A stretch of 6,526 bases of DNA from an uncultured Clostridia bacterium (GCA_937912045.1 CALDPI010000132.1:1-6526); one strand, 5' to 3'. Counted from the stretch's first letter, positions 1-5,642 are shown. Translations and numbers: made by a program. The notes: a model not told the origin generated them from the sequence alone.

Positions 1-692
1 ATATCAAGAATATCATCACATCTCTCCACGAGTTCAACCCGATGATGGGTCACCGTGGCTGCCGTCTTGCAGTAACCTATCCGGAAATTGCAAAGATGCA
101 GACATCAGCTGTTATCCGCGCAGCAATTAATGTACAGAAGGCACACGCTGACTGGAACATCGTTCCCGAAATCATGATTCCTCTTACCGGTGAGGTTAAG
201 GAAATGAAGTTCGTTAAGGATGTTGTTGTAGCAACAGCTGACGCTGAAATTGCAGCAGCAGGAGTAGAGCTCAAGTACGAAGTTGGTACCATGATGGAAA
301 TCCCGAGAGCATGTTTGACCGCTGACGAGGTAGCAAAAGAGGCTGAATTCTTCTGCTTCGGTACAAACGACCTCACACAGATGACATTCGGCTTCAGCCG
401 TGACGACGCCGGCAAGTTCCTCTCGGCATACTATGATGCAAAGATTTACGAGAACGACCCGTTTGCAAAGCTCGACCAGAACGGCGTAGGCAAGCTTATG
501 GATATGGCTGTAACACTCGGCAAGAAGACACGTCCGTCCATTCACTGCGGCATCTGCGGTGAGCACGGCGGCGACCCCGTATCTGTTGAGTTCTGCCACA
601 AGATTGGCCTCGACTATGTATCTTGCTCACCCTTCCGTGTTCCGATTGCACGCCTCGCTGCTGCCCAGGCTGCAATCAAGGATATGAAATAA
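1..692 (+). CDS. ppdK: Pyruvate,phosphate dikinase, C-terminal part (5' end outside window)
   Basis: PPDK interconverts pyruvate + ATP + Pi with PEP + AMP + PPi in the cytoplasm, and in anaerobes it often serves glycolysis. The reading frame is open from base 3 with no start, so the gene begins upstream. About 229 residues are present, the C-terminal quarter of a protein usually near 870-900 aa; this is the PEP/pyruvate-binding TIM barrel. Visible family signatures are NPMMGHRGCRL at the left edge, GTMMEIPRA with the metal-binding Glu, FGTNDLTQMTFGFSRDD (PEP-utilising signature) and GICGEHGGDP, whose Cys (codon 555-557) is the catalytic acid/base of the family. The C-terminal SCSPFRVPIARLAAAQAAI is intact and is followed by TAA and a terminator, so the gene looks functional. 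Codon choice (AAG, AAC, GAC, CTC, TTC rich) suggests high expression and differs from the following genes. PEP synthase and PTS enzyme I share some motifs, but GHRGCR and GICGEHGG together favour PPDK. Confidence 0.97.
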   Translation, partial: IKNIITSLHEFNPMMGHRGCRLAVTYPEIAKMQTSAVIRAAINVQKAHADWNIVPEIMIPLTGEVKEMKFVKDVVVATADAEIAAAGVELKYEVGTMMEIPRACLTADEVAKEAEFFCFGTNDLTQMTFGFSRDDAGKFLSAYYDAKIYENDPFAKLDQNGVGKLMDMAVTLGKKTRPSIHCGICGEHGGDPVSVEFCHKIGLDYVSCSPFRVPIARLAAAQAAIKDMK

Positions 693-712
693 TCTATCCG
701 AATAAACAATTT

Positions 713-743
713 ATCCCCACCGAGCAATCGGTGGGGATTTTTT
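713..743 (+). terminator. Intrinsic terminator of ppdK
   Basis: A perfect 11-bp stem pairs 713-723 with 728-738 (CCCCACCGA with TCGGTGGGG, plus AU pairs at the base). It closes a GCAA loop of the stable GNRA type and runs into a T6 tract at 738-743. It lies 20 bases after the ppdK stop, so ppdK is the last gene of its transcript. Confidence 0.95.
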
Positions 744-782
744 GGCGCATTGCAATTAAAATAAAGGTTTTAGACATAGCTC

Positions 783-810
783 TTGTAAAAGAGTGAAAAA
801 AGAGTATAAT
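783..810 (+). promoter_or_regulatory. Sigma-A-like promoter of the nitroreductase gene
   Basis: A -35 box TTGTAA (783-788) and a perfect -10 box TATAAT (805-810) are separated by 16 bases. Transcription would start near 817, about 24 bases before the ATG at 841. This excludes the in-frame GTG at 793 as start codon, since it lies inside the promoter. Confidence 0.75.
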
Positions 811-840
811 GAAATATCATATTATCAGCGAGGTAAAACC

Positions 841-1569
841 ATGAACAGCGTAATAGAGCAATTAAAGGAAAGAAAATCTGTGCGTGTCTTTACGGACAGA
901 CCTATCACAGCGGAGGAAACGTCGGCTATTCTTGAGGCTGCGGTAAACGCTCCGACGGCCGGAAATCAGCAGCTTTATACCATCATTAAAGTAACAGATA
1001 CCGAGCTTAAGGAAAAACTCGTGGAAAGCTGTGACCATCAGCCGTTTATTGCAAAGGCGCCGCTCGTTCTTGTTTTTTGCGCCGATTGCCGCAAGTGGTA
1101 TAACGCGTTTTTGCACTTTGGCTGCAACCCGAGAGAGCTCGGCGTTGGAGATTTAATGCTTGCTGTAAGCGATGCGAACATAGCCGCACAAAACGCGGTT
1201 GTGGCGGCACAAAGCCTTGGAATCGGCTCTTGCTATATTGGTGATATTATGGAAAACGCGGAACAGCAGAGGGAATTGCTTTCCTTGCCGCCTTACGTTT
1301 TTCCTGCGGCGATGCTTGTGTTTGGTTACCCGACAGAGCAGCAGAAGAAGCGTCCAAAGCCGCGCCGCGCAGATATGCATCATATTGTACACGAGAATGC
1401 TTATCGTGATATGGACGCAAAGGAGCTGAAGCAGATGCTCTCGTCAAACGCAGGCGAGAGGAATTTTGAAGAATGGATACAAGCGTTCTGTGACCGAAAG
1501 TATAACTCAGACTTTTCCCGGGAAATGACCCGCTCGGTTTCGGCGTATATGAAAGATTTTAAGAAATAA
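841..1569 (+). CDS. Nitroreductase-family FMN oxidoreductase (NfsA/FRP-like)
   Basis: Predicted 242-residue cytoplasmic flavoprotein of the nitroreductase superfamily. Such enzymes use NAD(P)H and bound FMN to reduce nitro compounds, quinones or flavins; the natural substrate cannot be told from sequence. The N-terminal IEQLKERKSVRVF (residues 5-17) is the family FMN-phosphate motif with RKSVR at 11-15. NAPTAGNQQ (36-44) and GIGSCYIGDI (127-136) are further flavin/dimer motifs. The fold ends near residue 190, and a charged helical tail of about 50 residues follows. A CADC pair sits at 80-83 and other cysteines are frequent, but no ferredoxin motif is seen. The ATG at 841 is chosen because GCGAGG (828-833) lies 7 bases upstream and the promoter -10 box ends at 810. 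The gene is monocistronic, framed by its own promoter and terminator. Confidence 0.9.
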   Translation: MNSVIEQLKERKSVRVFTDRPITAEETSAILEAAVNAPTAGNQQLYTIIKVTDTELKEKLVESCDHQPFIAKAPLVLVFCADCRKWYNAFLHFGCNPRELGVGDLMLAVSDANIAAQNAVVAAQSLGIGSCYIGDIMENAEQQRELLSLPPYVFPAAMLVFGYPTEQQKKRPKPRRADMHHIVHENAYRDMDAKELKQMLSSNAGERNFEEWIQAFCDRKYNSDFSREMTRSVSAYMKDFKK

Positions 1570-1572
1570 CCT

Positions 1573-1600
1573 ATCTCCACCGATTTTGGTGGGGATTTTT
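1573..1600 (+). terminator. Intrinsic terminator of the nitroreductase gene
   Basis: A 9-bp stem pairs 1573-1581 (ATCTCCACC) with 1588-1596 (GGTGGGGAT) with one G-U wobble. It has a six-base loop and a T tract to 1600, and lies directly after the TAA at 1567-1569. The CCACCGA core resembles the ppdK terminator. Confidence 0.9.
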
Positions 1601-1601
1601 G

Positions 1602-1630
1602 TTGCAATTGGACGAGTTATGTATTAAAAT
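1602..1630 (+). promoter_or_regulatory. Probable promoter of the 1668-3768 operon
   Basis: TTGCAA (1602-1607) and TAAAAT (1625-1630, 5 of 6 to consensus) are separated by 17 bases. Predicted transcription start is near 1637, about 30 bases before the GTG at 1668. It begins right after the preceding terminator, as expected for an independent unit. Confidence 0.6.
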
Positions 1631-1667
1631 TATAGAAAAGAACGCATTGGGCAAGGGATGATAAAAG

Positions 1668-2294
1668 GTGTCAAAAGAATGTGACGGCCGCTTTGAAAAT
1701 ATGTATGCCGTTTTGCTTGCGGCCGGCAAGGGAACGCGCTATAAAGAAACAAAGCAGGACATTCTTTTCCGCGGAAAACCCGTGTGGAGATATCCGTATG
1801 AGCTTTTGGTGTCTATTCTGGGCGAGGACAACGTCATAGCGGTTGGAAAGGATATAGAGGGCGGAATAACGCGGACGGGCTCTGTGCGCAACGGAATGGC
1901 GGCGCTGCCCGAGAACGCGGAGCGCGTAATTATTGTTGAAGCCGCAAGACCCATGCTGACGAAAACGCAGGTTTTGCAGCTGCTGGAGGACGAGCATCCG
2001 TCGGTTTCGTTTGTGAGGCCCTTGGTTAACACCGTAATCTACCGCGACGGCAGATACATAAATCGCGAAGAGCTGTATGATTTGTTGACACCGCAGGCAT
2101 TTGATTATAAGCTGTTGGCAGAGGCGCTAAAAAACGGTGATTTCACCGATATGACCGACGAGACGAGAATTATGTTCGAGTATCACGGCATAAAACCGCA
2201 TTTTATAGAAACAGGCTCCAACCTGTTCAAAATTACCTACCCCGGCGATTTGGAAATTATCGAATCAATATATAGGTCACAACAGGAAAAATGA
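1668..2294 (+). CDS. Divergent IspD/TarI-like cytidylyltransferase
   Basis: Nucleotidyltransferase of the IspD (MEP cytidylyltransferase) / TarI (ribitol-5-P cytidylyltransferase) fold, expected to join CTP to a polyol or sugar phosphate. In order are seen AVLLAAGKGTRYKETKQ (13-30, CTP-binding loop), GGITRTGSVRNGM (65-77, matching the family GG-TR--SVRNGL block), VIIVEAARPML (88-98), TPQAF (141-145), TDET (163-166, family TDD/TDE) and TGSNLFKITYPGDL (182-195). At 208 aa it is shorter than typical IspD (about 230). The VHDAARP block has Glu91 where IspD normally has a metal-binding Asp, so the substrate may differ from MEP. The start is uncertain: GTG 1668 has AAGGG about 10 bases upstream, while ATG 1701 would match the usual family N-terminus but has no obvious SD. 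It is first in an operon with an HD hydrolase and a wall deacetylase, so an envelope precursor role is possible (inference). Confidence 0.8.
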   Translation: MSKECDGRFENMYAVLLAAGKGTRYKETKQDILFRGKPVWRYPYELLVSILGEDNVIAVGKDIEGGITRTGSVRNGMAALPENAERVIIVEAARPMLTKTQVLQLLEDEHPSVSFVRPLVNTVIYRDGRYINREELYDLLTPQAFDYKLLAEALKNGDFTDMTDETRIMFEYHGIKPHFIETGSNLFKITYPGDLEIIESIYRSQQEK

Positions 2295-2304
2295 GGTGCA
2301 GAAT

Positions 2305-2733
2305 ATGATATATACAGAAAACACAAAAAAGGCGTTAAGAATCTGCTTTGACGCGCATAAGGACCAGGAGGACAAGAGCGGAATGCCATACGTTTTTCAT
2401 CCGTTTCACCTGGCAGAGCAGATGAAAACCGAGGAAACCACGATTGTCGCACTTCTGCACGATGTGGTTGAGGACAGCGACTATACCCTCGAGGATTTAA
2501 AGGAGTTTGGCTTTAGTGGGGCGGTGACCGATGCTGTTGCCCTTATGACCCACGCCGACGACGTGGAATATATGGATTACGTCCGCAAAATTAAGGATAA
2601 CCCCATAGCAAAGGCGGTAAAGCTTGCAGATCTAAGGCACAATTCCGACCTGTCAAGACTGGACGAGGTGACCGAGAAGGCGCTAAACAGACGCGAGAAA
2701 TATCTGAAAGCGATAGAGCTGTTGGAGAGTTAG
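2305..2733 (+). CDS. Small SpoT-like HD-domain hydrolase (candidate small alarmone hydrolase)
   Basis: A 142-residue single-domain protein resembling the (p)ppGpp hydrolase domain of RelA/SpoT (HD_4 type). The motif order fits: AHKDQEDKSGMPYVFHP (17-33) supplies the first metal His and the substrate loop, LLHDVVEDS (51-59) the HD pair and the catalytic Glu-Asp, and KLADLRHNSDLSR (106-118) the distal metal Asp and conserved Asn. There is no synthetase, TGS or ACT domain. By family analogy it would cleave the 3'-diphosphate of (p)ppGpp using Mn2+; other nucleotides are possible. ATG 2305 is preferred over GTG 2296 because GAGGTG (2294-2299 region) lies about 6 bases upstream. The upstream gene stops at 2292-2294, so this SD overlaps that stop and the two are translationally close. 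The following gene starts 9 bases after its TAG. Confidence 0.85.
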   Translation: MIYTENTKKALRICFDAHKDQEDKSGMPYVFHPFHLAEQMKTEETTIVALLHDVVEDSDYTLEDLKEFGFSGAVTDAVALMTHADDVEYMDYVRKIKDNPIAKAVKLADLRHNSDLSRLDEVTEKALNRREKYLKAIELLES

Positions 2734-2742
2734 AGATATAAA

Positions 2743-3768
2743 ATGAAAAAACTTATCTGCATATTGTGCGCGGTGCTTTTGGCCGTGCCGCTTTGCTCCT
2801 GCAAATCGGTGGAGGACAAGGTTTTTATGTCAGACAGCTCGGTACCTACGATGTCAAGCGAGACTGCCGAGAGCTCTTCCGAGCCGTTGCCGTCGTCATC
2901 GTCACAGCCTGTGTCGTCACAGCCGCCAGAGAGCAGCTCTGAGCCGTCGTCACTGCCTGCATTAAGCGTGGCGGCAAAGCCCGAGGTAGTGAGCAGCGCG
3001 CCGCAAAGCGCAATAGCGGCGCTTGGAATCACCGTGACCGACCCTGACAATACGCGCGGACTCGCCACCGAGAAAAAGGGCTTTTCCTTCGGCGTTGCGG
3101 CAAACGGGGTGGCGCATAACCAGTCGTTTTTGAATCAGCAGGGCTTTGATGCGCTGCAAAACGTAAAGGCGCTGGCTCTCGACACTAAGGCAGAGGAAAA
3201 GGTTATGTATTTGACCTTTGATAATGGTTATGAATATAAAAACCTGACCGCGAGCATTCTGGATACGCTCTTGGCAAAGGACGTCAAAGCGGCATTTTTT
3301 GTAACGCTCAGCTATGTTAAGCAGAACAAGGCACTTGTTAAAAGAATGATTGACGAGGGTCACATTGTTGGCAACCACAGCGCCACACATCCCTCTTTCC
3401 CAAGCCTGACGCGCACGCAAATGGCAGAGGAAATTGCAATGCTGGACAAATATCTCAGGGATAATTTCGGCTATACAAGCCCGTATTTCCGCTTCCCGTC
3501 GGGAGAGCATTCTGAGTGTTCGCTCGAGCTTGTGTCCTCCATTGGCTTCCGTTCGGTCTTCTGGTCGGTGGCATATGCCGATTGGAGCACCTCCGAGCAA
3601 AAGGGCGCGGACTATGCATATGATACCGTAACCTCGCGCTTTCATCCCGGTGCGGTCATACTTCTGCACGCGGTGTCGGACGATAACACCCGCGCGCTCG
3701 GCAGAATTATCGACAAGGCGATAAGCGACGGATACAGTTTCCGCACGCTTGACGAATACTTTAAATAA
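2743..3768 (+). CDS. pdaA: PdaA-type polysaccharide deacetylase, predicted lipoprotein
   Basis: 341 residues. In Bacillus, PdaA removes the N-acetyl group of muramic acid after amidase action, enabling muramic-delta-lactam formation in spore cortex. The N-terminus is a lipoprotein-like signal (MKKL, hydrophobic 4-17, then LCSC with acylated Cys20). Residues about 29-90 form a low-complexity Ser/Pro/Glu tether with repeated SSSEP and SSQP units. The NodB-like catalytic domain spans about 115-341: TFDNGYE (158-164, Asp160 catalytic base, Asn161 in place of the usual second Asp, as in PdaA), GNHSATHP (210-217, metal His212 and His216), FRFPSGEHSE (249-258), VFWSVAYADW (272-281) and ILLHAVSDDN (306-315, catalytic His309). 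The match to PdaA is close throughout this domain. The SD is weak (AGAG about 7 bases upstream), so translational coupling to the upstream gene is likely. It is last in the operon. A vegetative wall deacetylase is the main alternative. Confidence 0.88.
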   Translation: MKKLICILCAVLLAVPLCSCKSVEDKVFMSDSSVPTMSSETAESSSEPLPSSSSQPVSSQPPESSSEPSSLPALSVAAKPEVVSSAPQSAIAALGITVTDPDNTRGLATEKKGFSFGVAANGVAHNQSFLNQQGFDALQNVKALALDTKAEEKVMYLTFDNGYEYKNLTASILDTLLAKDVKAAFFVTLSYVKQNKALVKRMIDEGHIVGNHSATHPSFPSLTRTQMAEEIAMLDKYLRDNFGYTSPYFRFPSGEHSECSLELVSSIGFRSVFWSVAYADWSTSEQKGADYAYDTVTSRFHPGAVILLHAVSDDNTRALGRIIDKAISDGYSFRTLDEYFK

Positions 3769-3772
3769 CAGC

Positions 3773-3803
3773 AAACCACCGAGCCCGAAGGCTCGGTGGT
3801 TTT
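3773..3803. terminator. Bidirectional intrinsic terminator between convergent genes
   Basis: A perfect 13-bp stem pairs 3773-3785 (AAACCACCGAGCC) with 3790-3802 (GGCTCGGTGGTTT). On the plus strand the loop is CGAA and the stem is followed by a short T run. On the minus strand the loop reads C-UUCG-G, an extra-stable tetraloop. It starts 4 bases after the deacetylase stop, and its other end overlaps the TAA (3802-3804) of the minus-strand gene, so it can serve both. Confidence 0.9.
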
Positions 3804-4005
3804 ACTTTTCCTCTGCCAACACGTTTTGGAGCACGTGTCGATAAATGCCCTTGAACTGCGACTCGGCTTTTTTAAGCTCCTCGGGCGAGAGCTTGTTTTC
3901 ACCCATAAGGGCGCGAAGCCTTTTGGCCTTTTTTTCGAGTCTTGAAAATTCGCGGTTGATTTCGCCCAACGCCTTCGAAGCGGTGGGGTCTTGATAATAA
4001 CCCAT
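3802..4005 (-). CDS. 67-aa charged helical protein, unknown function
   Basis: A small protein that I do not recognise. It begins MGYYQDPTASKALGEINREF and is rich in Lys, Glu and Arg. Residues about 10-33 (with LEKKAKRLRAL) and about 40-66 (SPEELKKAESQF onward) look like two amphipathic helices joined by a GENKL turn, suggesting a helical hairpin or coiled coil. There is no signal peptide, membrane segment, Cys or His pair, or recognisable nucleic-acid motif. The start is well supported: a perfect AGGAGG (4018-4013) lies 7 bases before the ATG (4005-4003), and a near-consensus promoter lies about 120 bases upstream. The open frame extends upstream to 4152, but that would cover the promoter and leader. 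Expression is probably substantial and may be controlled by its structured leader. It converges on the deacetylase gene and diverges from the GH78-like gene. Confidence 0.85.
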   Translation of the reverse strand: MGYYQDPTASKALGEINREFSRLEKKAKRLRALMGENKLSPEELKKAESQFKGIYRHVLQNVLAEEK

Positions 4006-4125
4006 AGTCTTACCTCCTATATTAAATTGATTACAGGAAGGCAACAAAAAAAGCCTACCCTGCGAAATGGCACAATTACCCCAAGGGTAACTGTAATCCA
4101 TTCGCAAAATAAGCTGAAAATTTGT
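4006..4125 (-). ncRNA. Structured 5' leader of the 67-aa gene, possible cis-regulatory RNA
   Basis: About 120 untranslated bases lie between the predicted transcription start near 4125 and the ATG. An imperfect rod hairpin covers 4106-4061: an outer stem GCGAATGG with CCATTTCGC (one bulge) and an inner stem ACAGTTACCC (4094-4085) with GGGTAATTGT with one G-U pair. A T7 run follows at 4052-4046. Several other pairings compete: TACCCT (4089-4084) with AGGGTA (4061-4056); GATTACAG (4098-4091) with CTGTAATC (4036-4029); GGGTAGGC (4060-4053) with GCCTTCCT (4042-4035, one mismatch and one wobble); and CCTTCCT (4041-4035) with the AGGAGG SD. It matches no riboswitch class I know by eye. All pairings were found by inspection, without energy calculation. 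Confidence 0.4.
4013..4018 (-). promoter_or_regulatory. Perfect Shine-Dalgarno AGGAGG of the 67-aa gene
   Basis: AGGAGG on the minus strand lies 7 bases before ATG 4005. It fixes the start and rejects longer versions of the frame. It can pair with an upstream CCTTCCT (4041-4035), which could mask it. Confidence 0.85.
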
Positions 4126-4131
4126 GCGATT

Positions 4132-4160
4132 ATGATAACACAACAAGGACATTTTGTCAA
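4132..4160 (-). promoter_or_regulatory. Near-consensus promoter of the 67-aa gene
   Basis: On the minus strand a perfect TTGACA (4160-4155) is followed after 17 bases by TATCAT (4137-4132, 5 of 6). Predicted start is near 4125, giving a leader of about 120 nt. This is the best -35 box in the window. Confidence 0.8.
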
Positions 4161-4164
4161 GGGG

Positions 4165-4212
4165 TTGCAGAAGTTTTTATTTCTTGCTATTATGCGGTAA
4201 ACACATTATAAT
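4165..4212 (+). promoter_or_regulatory. Promoter(s) of the GH78-like gene
   Basis: TTGCTA (4184-4189) with a perfect TATAAT (4207-4212) at 17-base spacing is the better candidate, giving a start near 4219. A second overlapping set, TTGCAG (4165-4170) with TATTAT (4188-4193), also has 17-base spacing. The upstream -35 box is only 4 bases from the -35 box of the opposing promoter. Confidence 0.65.
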
Positions 4213-4247
4213 GGTTATAGTATGTGATGAGAAATGGGTGACAGCAT

Positions 4248-5642
4248 ATGACGGAAAGCGTTTTCCCCAAGCGTGTTTTTGGGCGCGAGAATCGGCGTTT
4301 TGACAATATGCTTAAAAAACAGCCACTGCAAATTGGCCTGGCAGAGACCTGCACGACAGAGTTTCGGGCGGGGGAATACGTCGTTTTCGATTTCGGACAA
4401 GAAATGTGCGGCGGCGTGCGGATACTGACATACCAATCGGAAAACGCAGGTGTGCGTGTCCGCTTTGGAGAAAGCCTTTCGGAATGCTTTGCCGAAATCG
4501 GCCAAAAAAATGCCACCAATGACCACGCTGTGCGCGACTTCACCTGTGTGCTGCCAAGCTATTCCGATATGACGGTGGGTAACACGGGCTTTCGGTTTGT
4601 CCGTTTTGATTTTGATGGACGGGCGACGCTAAAAAGCGTGGTGGCGGTCAACCATATTCTAAGGAAGAAAGCACTTTACTGTTATAACGGTGAGGATAAA
4701 TGCATTAAAGAAATTTATACCGCCGCAAAGCGAACGATAGATTTGTGTGCCGCGGGCGATTATATATGGGACGGCGTCAAGCGTGACAGGCTCGTCTGGA
4801 TTGGGGATATGCACCCCGAAATGCTTGCGCTGACCACCCTTTACGGTAACGTAAGGTCGCTCGAGCGCTCACTTGATTTTATAAAGGAGCAAACCCCTCT
4901 GCCTTGCTGGATGAACGGCTATCCTATGTATTCAATGTGGTGGATAATCATCCTTGCCGATTATTATGAAAAAACAGGGGCAAGGGCGTTTATAGAAAGG
5001 CAGCTTTCATATCTTTCGTCACTTGTTGAACAGATGAATGGCTGCGTGAGGGAGGACGGCACACTCAATTATCCGTCATATTTTGTCGATTGGCCGACGC
5101 ACGGACAGCCGGATGAGCTGCACGGTGTCCGCGCAATTAATATTATTGCTGTTAAGAAGGCAATCGCGCTGCTCTCTTGCTTTAAAAGGGACACGTCTTG
5201 TGCAGAAGCGCTGCATCACAAGCTTCTGAAAATTGAAATTGCCCCCAAGACAAGCAAGCAGGTAACGGCGCTTAAGTTCTTTGCCACGGGTCTCAGCGCA
5301 GAGGACAAAGCCCGTCTTGTAGCGGGCGGAGCGCGCGGTATGTCCACCTTTATGAGTTATTATATTTTAAAGGCTGTTGCCTCGTTTGACAGACAGACGG
5401 CGATAGATATGATGAAGGAATATTACGGCGCAATGTTAAAAAAAGGCGCCACAACCTTTTTTGAGGATTTCTCTCTCGAGTGGGCAGAAAATTCCTGTGC
5501 TATTGACGCACTGCCAAGGGCAAACGAGCGTGACCTTCACGGCGATTTTGGCGCATTTTGTTATGAGGGCTTCCGCCATAGTCTGTGTCACGGCTGGTCG
5601 GCAGGCGTTTTGCAGTTTATGAAAGAGGAAATAAACGATTAA
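4248..5642 (+). CDS. Compact GH78-like alpha-L-rhamnosidase superfamily protein
   Basis: 464 residues without a signal peptide, so probably cytoplasmic. GH78 enzymes hydrolyse alpha-L-rhamnosides by inversion; the true substrate here is unknown. Residues about 40-135 resemble the rhamnosidase N-terminal beta-sandwich: VVFDFGQEMCGGVRI (45-59), VRVRFGESLSEC (69-80), then GNTGFRFVRFDF (111-122). From about 145 an (alpha/alpha)6 barrel begins, with the hallmark WDGVKRDRLVWIGDM (174-188, Asp175, Arg179-Asp180, Trp184, Asp187). ATTFFEDFSLEW (401-412, Glu406 a candidate base) and SLCHGWSAG (445-453) are later barrel motifs. The protein ends right after this, lacking the C-terminal beta-sandwich and extra domains of most GH78 proteins (700-1000 aa). 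ATG 4248 has GGGTGA 6 bases upstream, a modest SD. The next gene follows after 60 bases with no terminator, so co-transcription is likely. GH78 assignment rests on motifs only. Confidence 0.8.
   Translation: MTESVFPKRVFGRENRRFDNMLKKQPLQIGLAETCTTEFRAGEYVVFDFGQEMCGGVRILTYQSENAGVRVRFGESLSECFAEIGQKNATNDHAVRDFTCVLPSYSDMTVGNTGFRFVRFDFDGRATLKSVVAVNHILRKKALYCYNGEDKCIKEIYTAAKRTIDLCAAGDYIWDGVKRDRLVWIGDMHPEMLALTTLYGNVRSLERSLDFIKEQTPLPCWMNGYPMYSMWWIIILADYYEKTGARAFIERQLSYLSSLVEQMNGCVREDGTLNYPSYFVDWPTHGQPDELHGVRAINIIAVKKAIALLSCFKRDTSCAEALHHKLLKIEIAPKTSKQVTALKFFATGLSAEDKARLVAGGARGMSTFMSYYILKAVASFDRQTAIDMMKEYYGAMLKKGATTFFEDFSLEWAENSCAIDALPRANERDLHGDFGAFCYEGFRHSLCHGWSAGVLQFMKEEIND

Noticed and set aside
793..840. 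In-frame GTG at 793 as an earlier start of the nitroreductase
   Set aside because: It lies between the -35 and -10 boxes of a good promoter, lacks an SD, and the family N-terminus begins at ATG 841 with GCGAGG 7 bases upstream.
2860..2960. Repetitive Ser-codon stretch as a DNA repeat array or CRISPR-like feature
   Set aside because: The units are short, irregular and in frame, encoding a Ser/Pro/Glu tether of the lipoprotein; there are no spacers.
2962..3774. Long minus-strand open frame of 270 codons opposite the deacetylase gene
   Set aside because: It is an antisense shadow of a gene with clear catalytic motifs; it has no SD, promoter or recognisable domain.
4046..4106. Rod hairpin plus T7 as an intrinsic terminator (attenuator) on the minus strand
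   Set aside because: Eight bases (GGGTAGGC) separate the stem from the T tract, so the canonical geometry fails; a terminator remains possible only through weaker alternative stems.
4006..4152. N-terminal extension of the minus-strand small protein to 116 residues
   Set aside because: The extension runs over the predicted -10 box and leader, its residues look non-coding, and a perfect SD supports ATG 4005.
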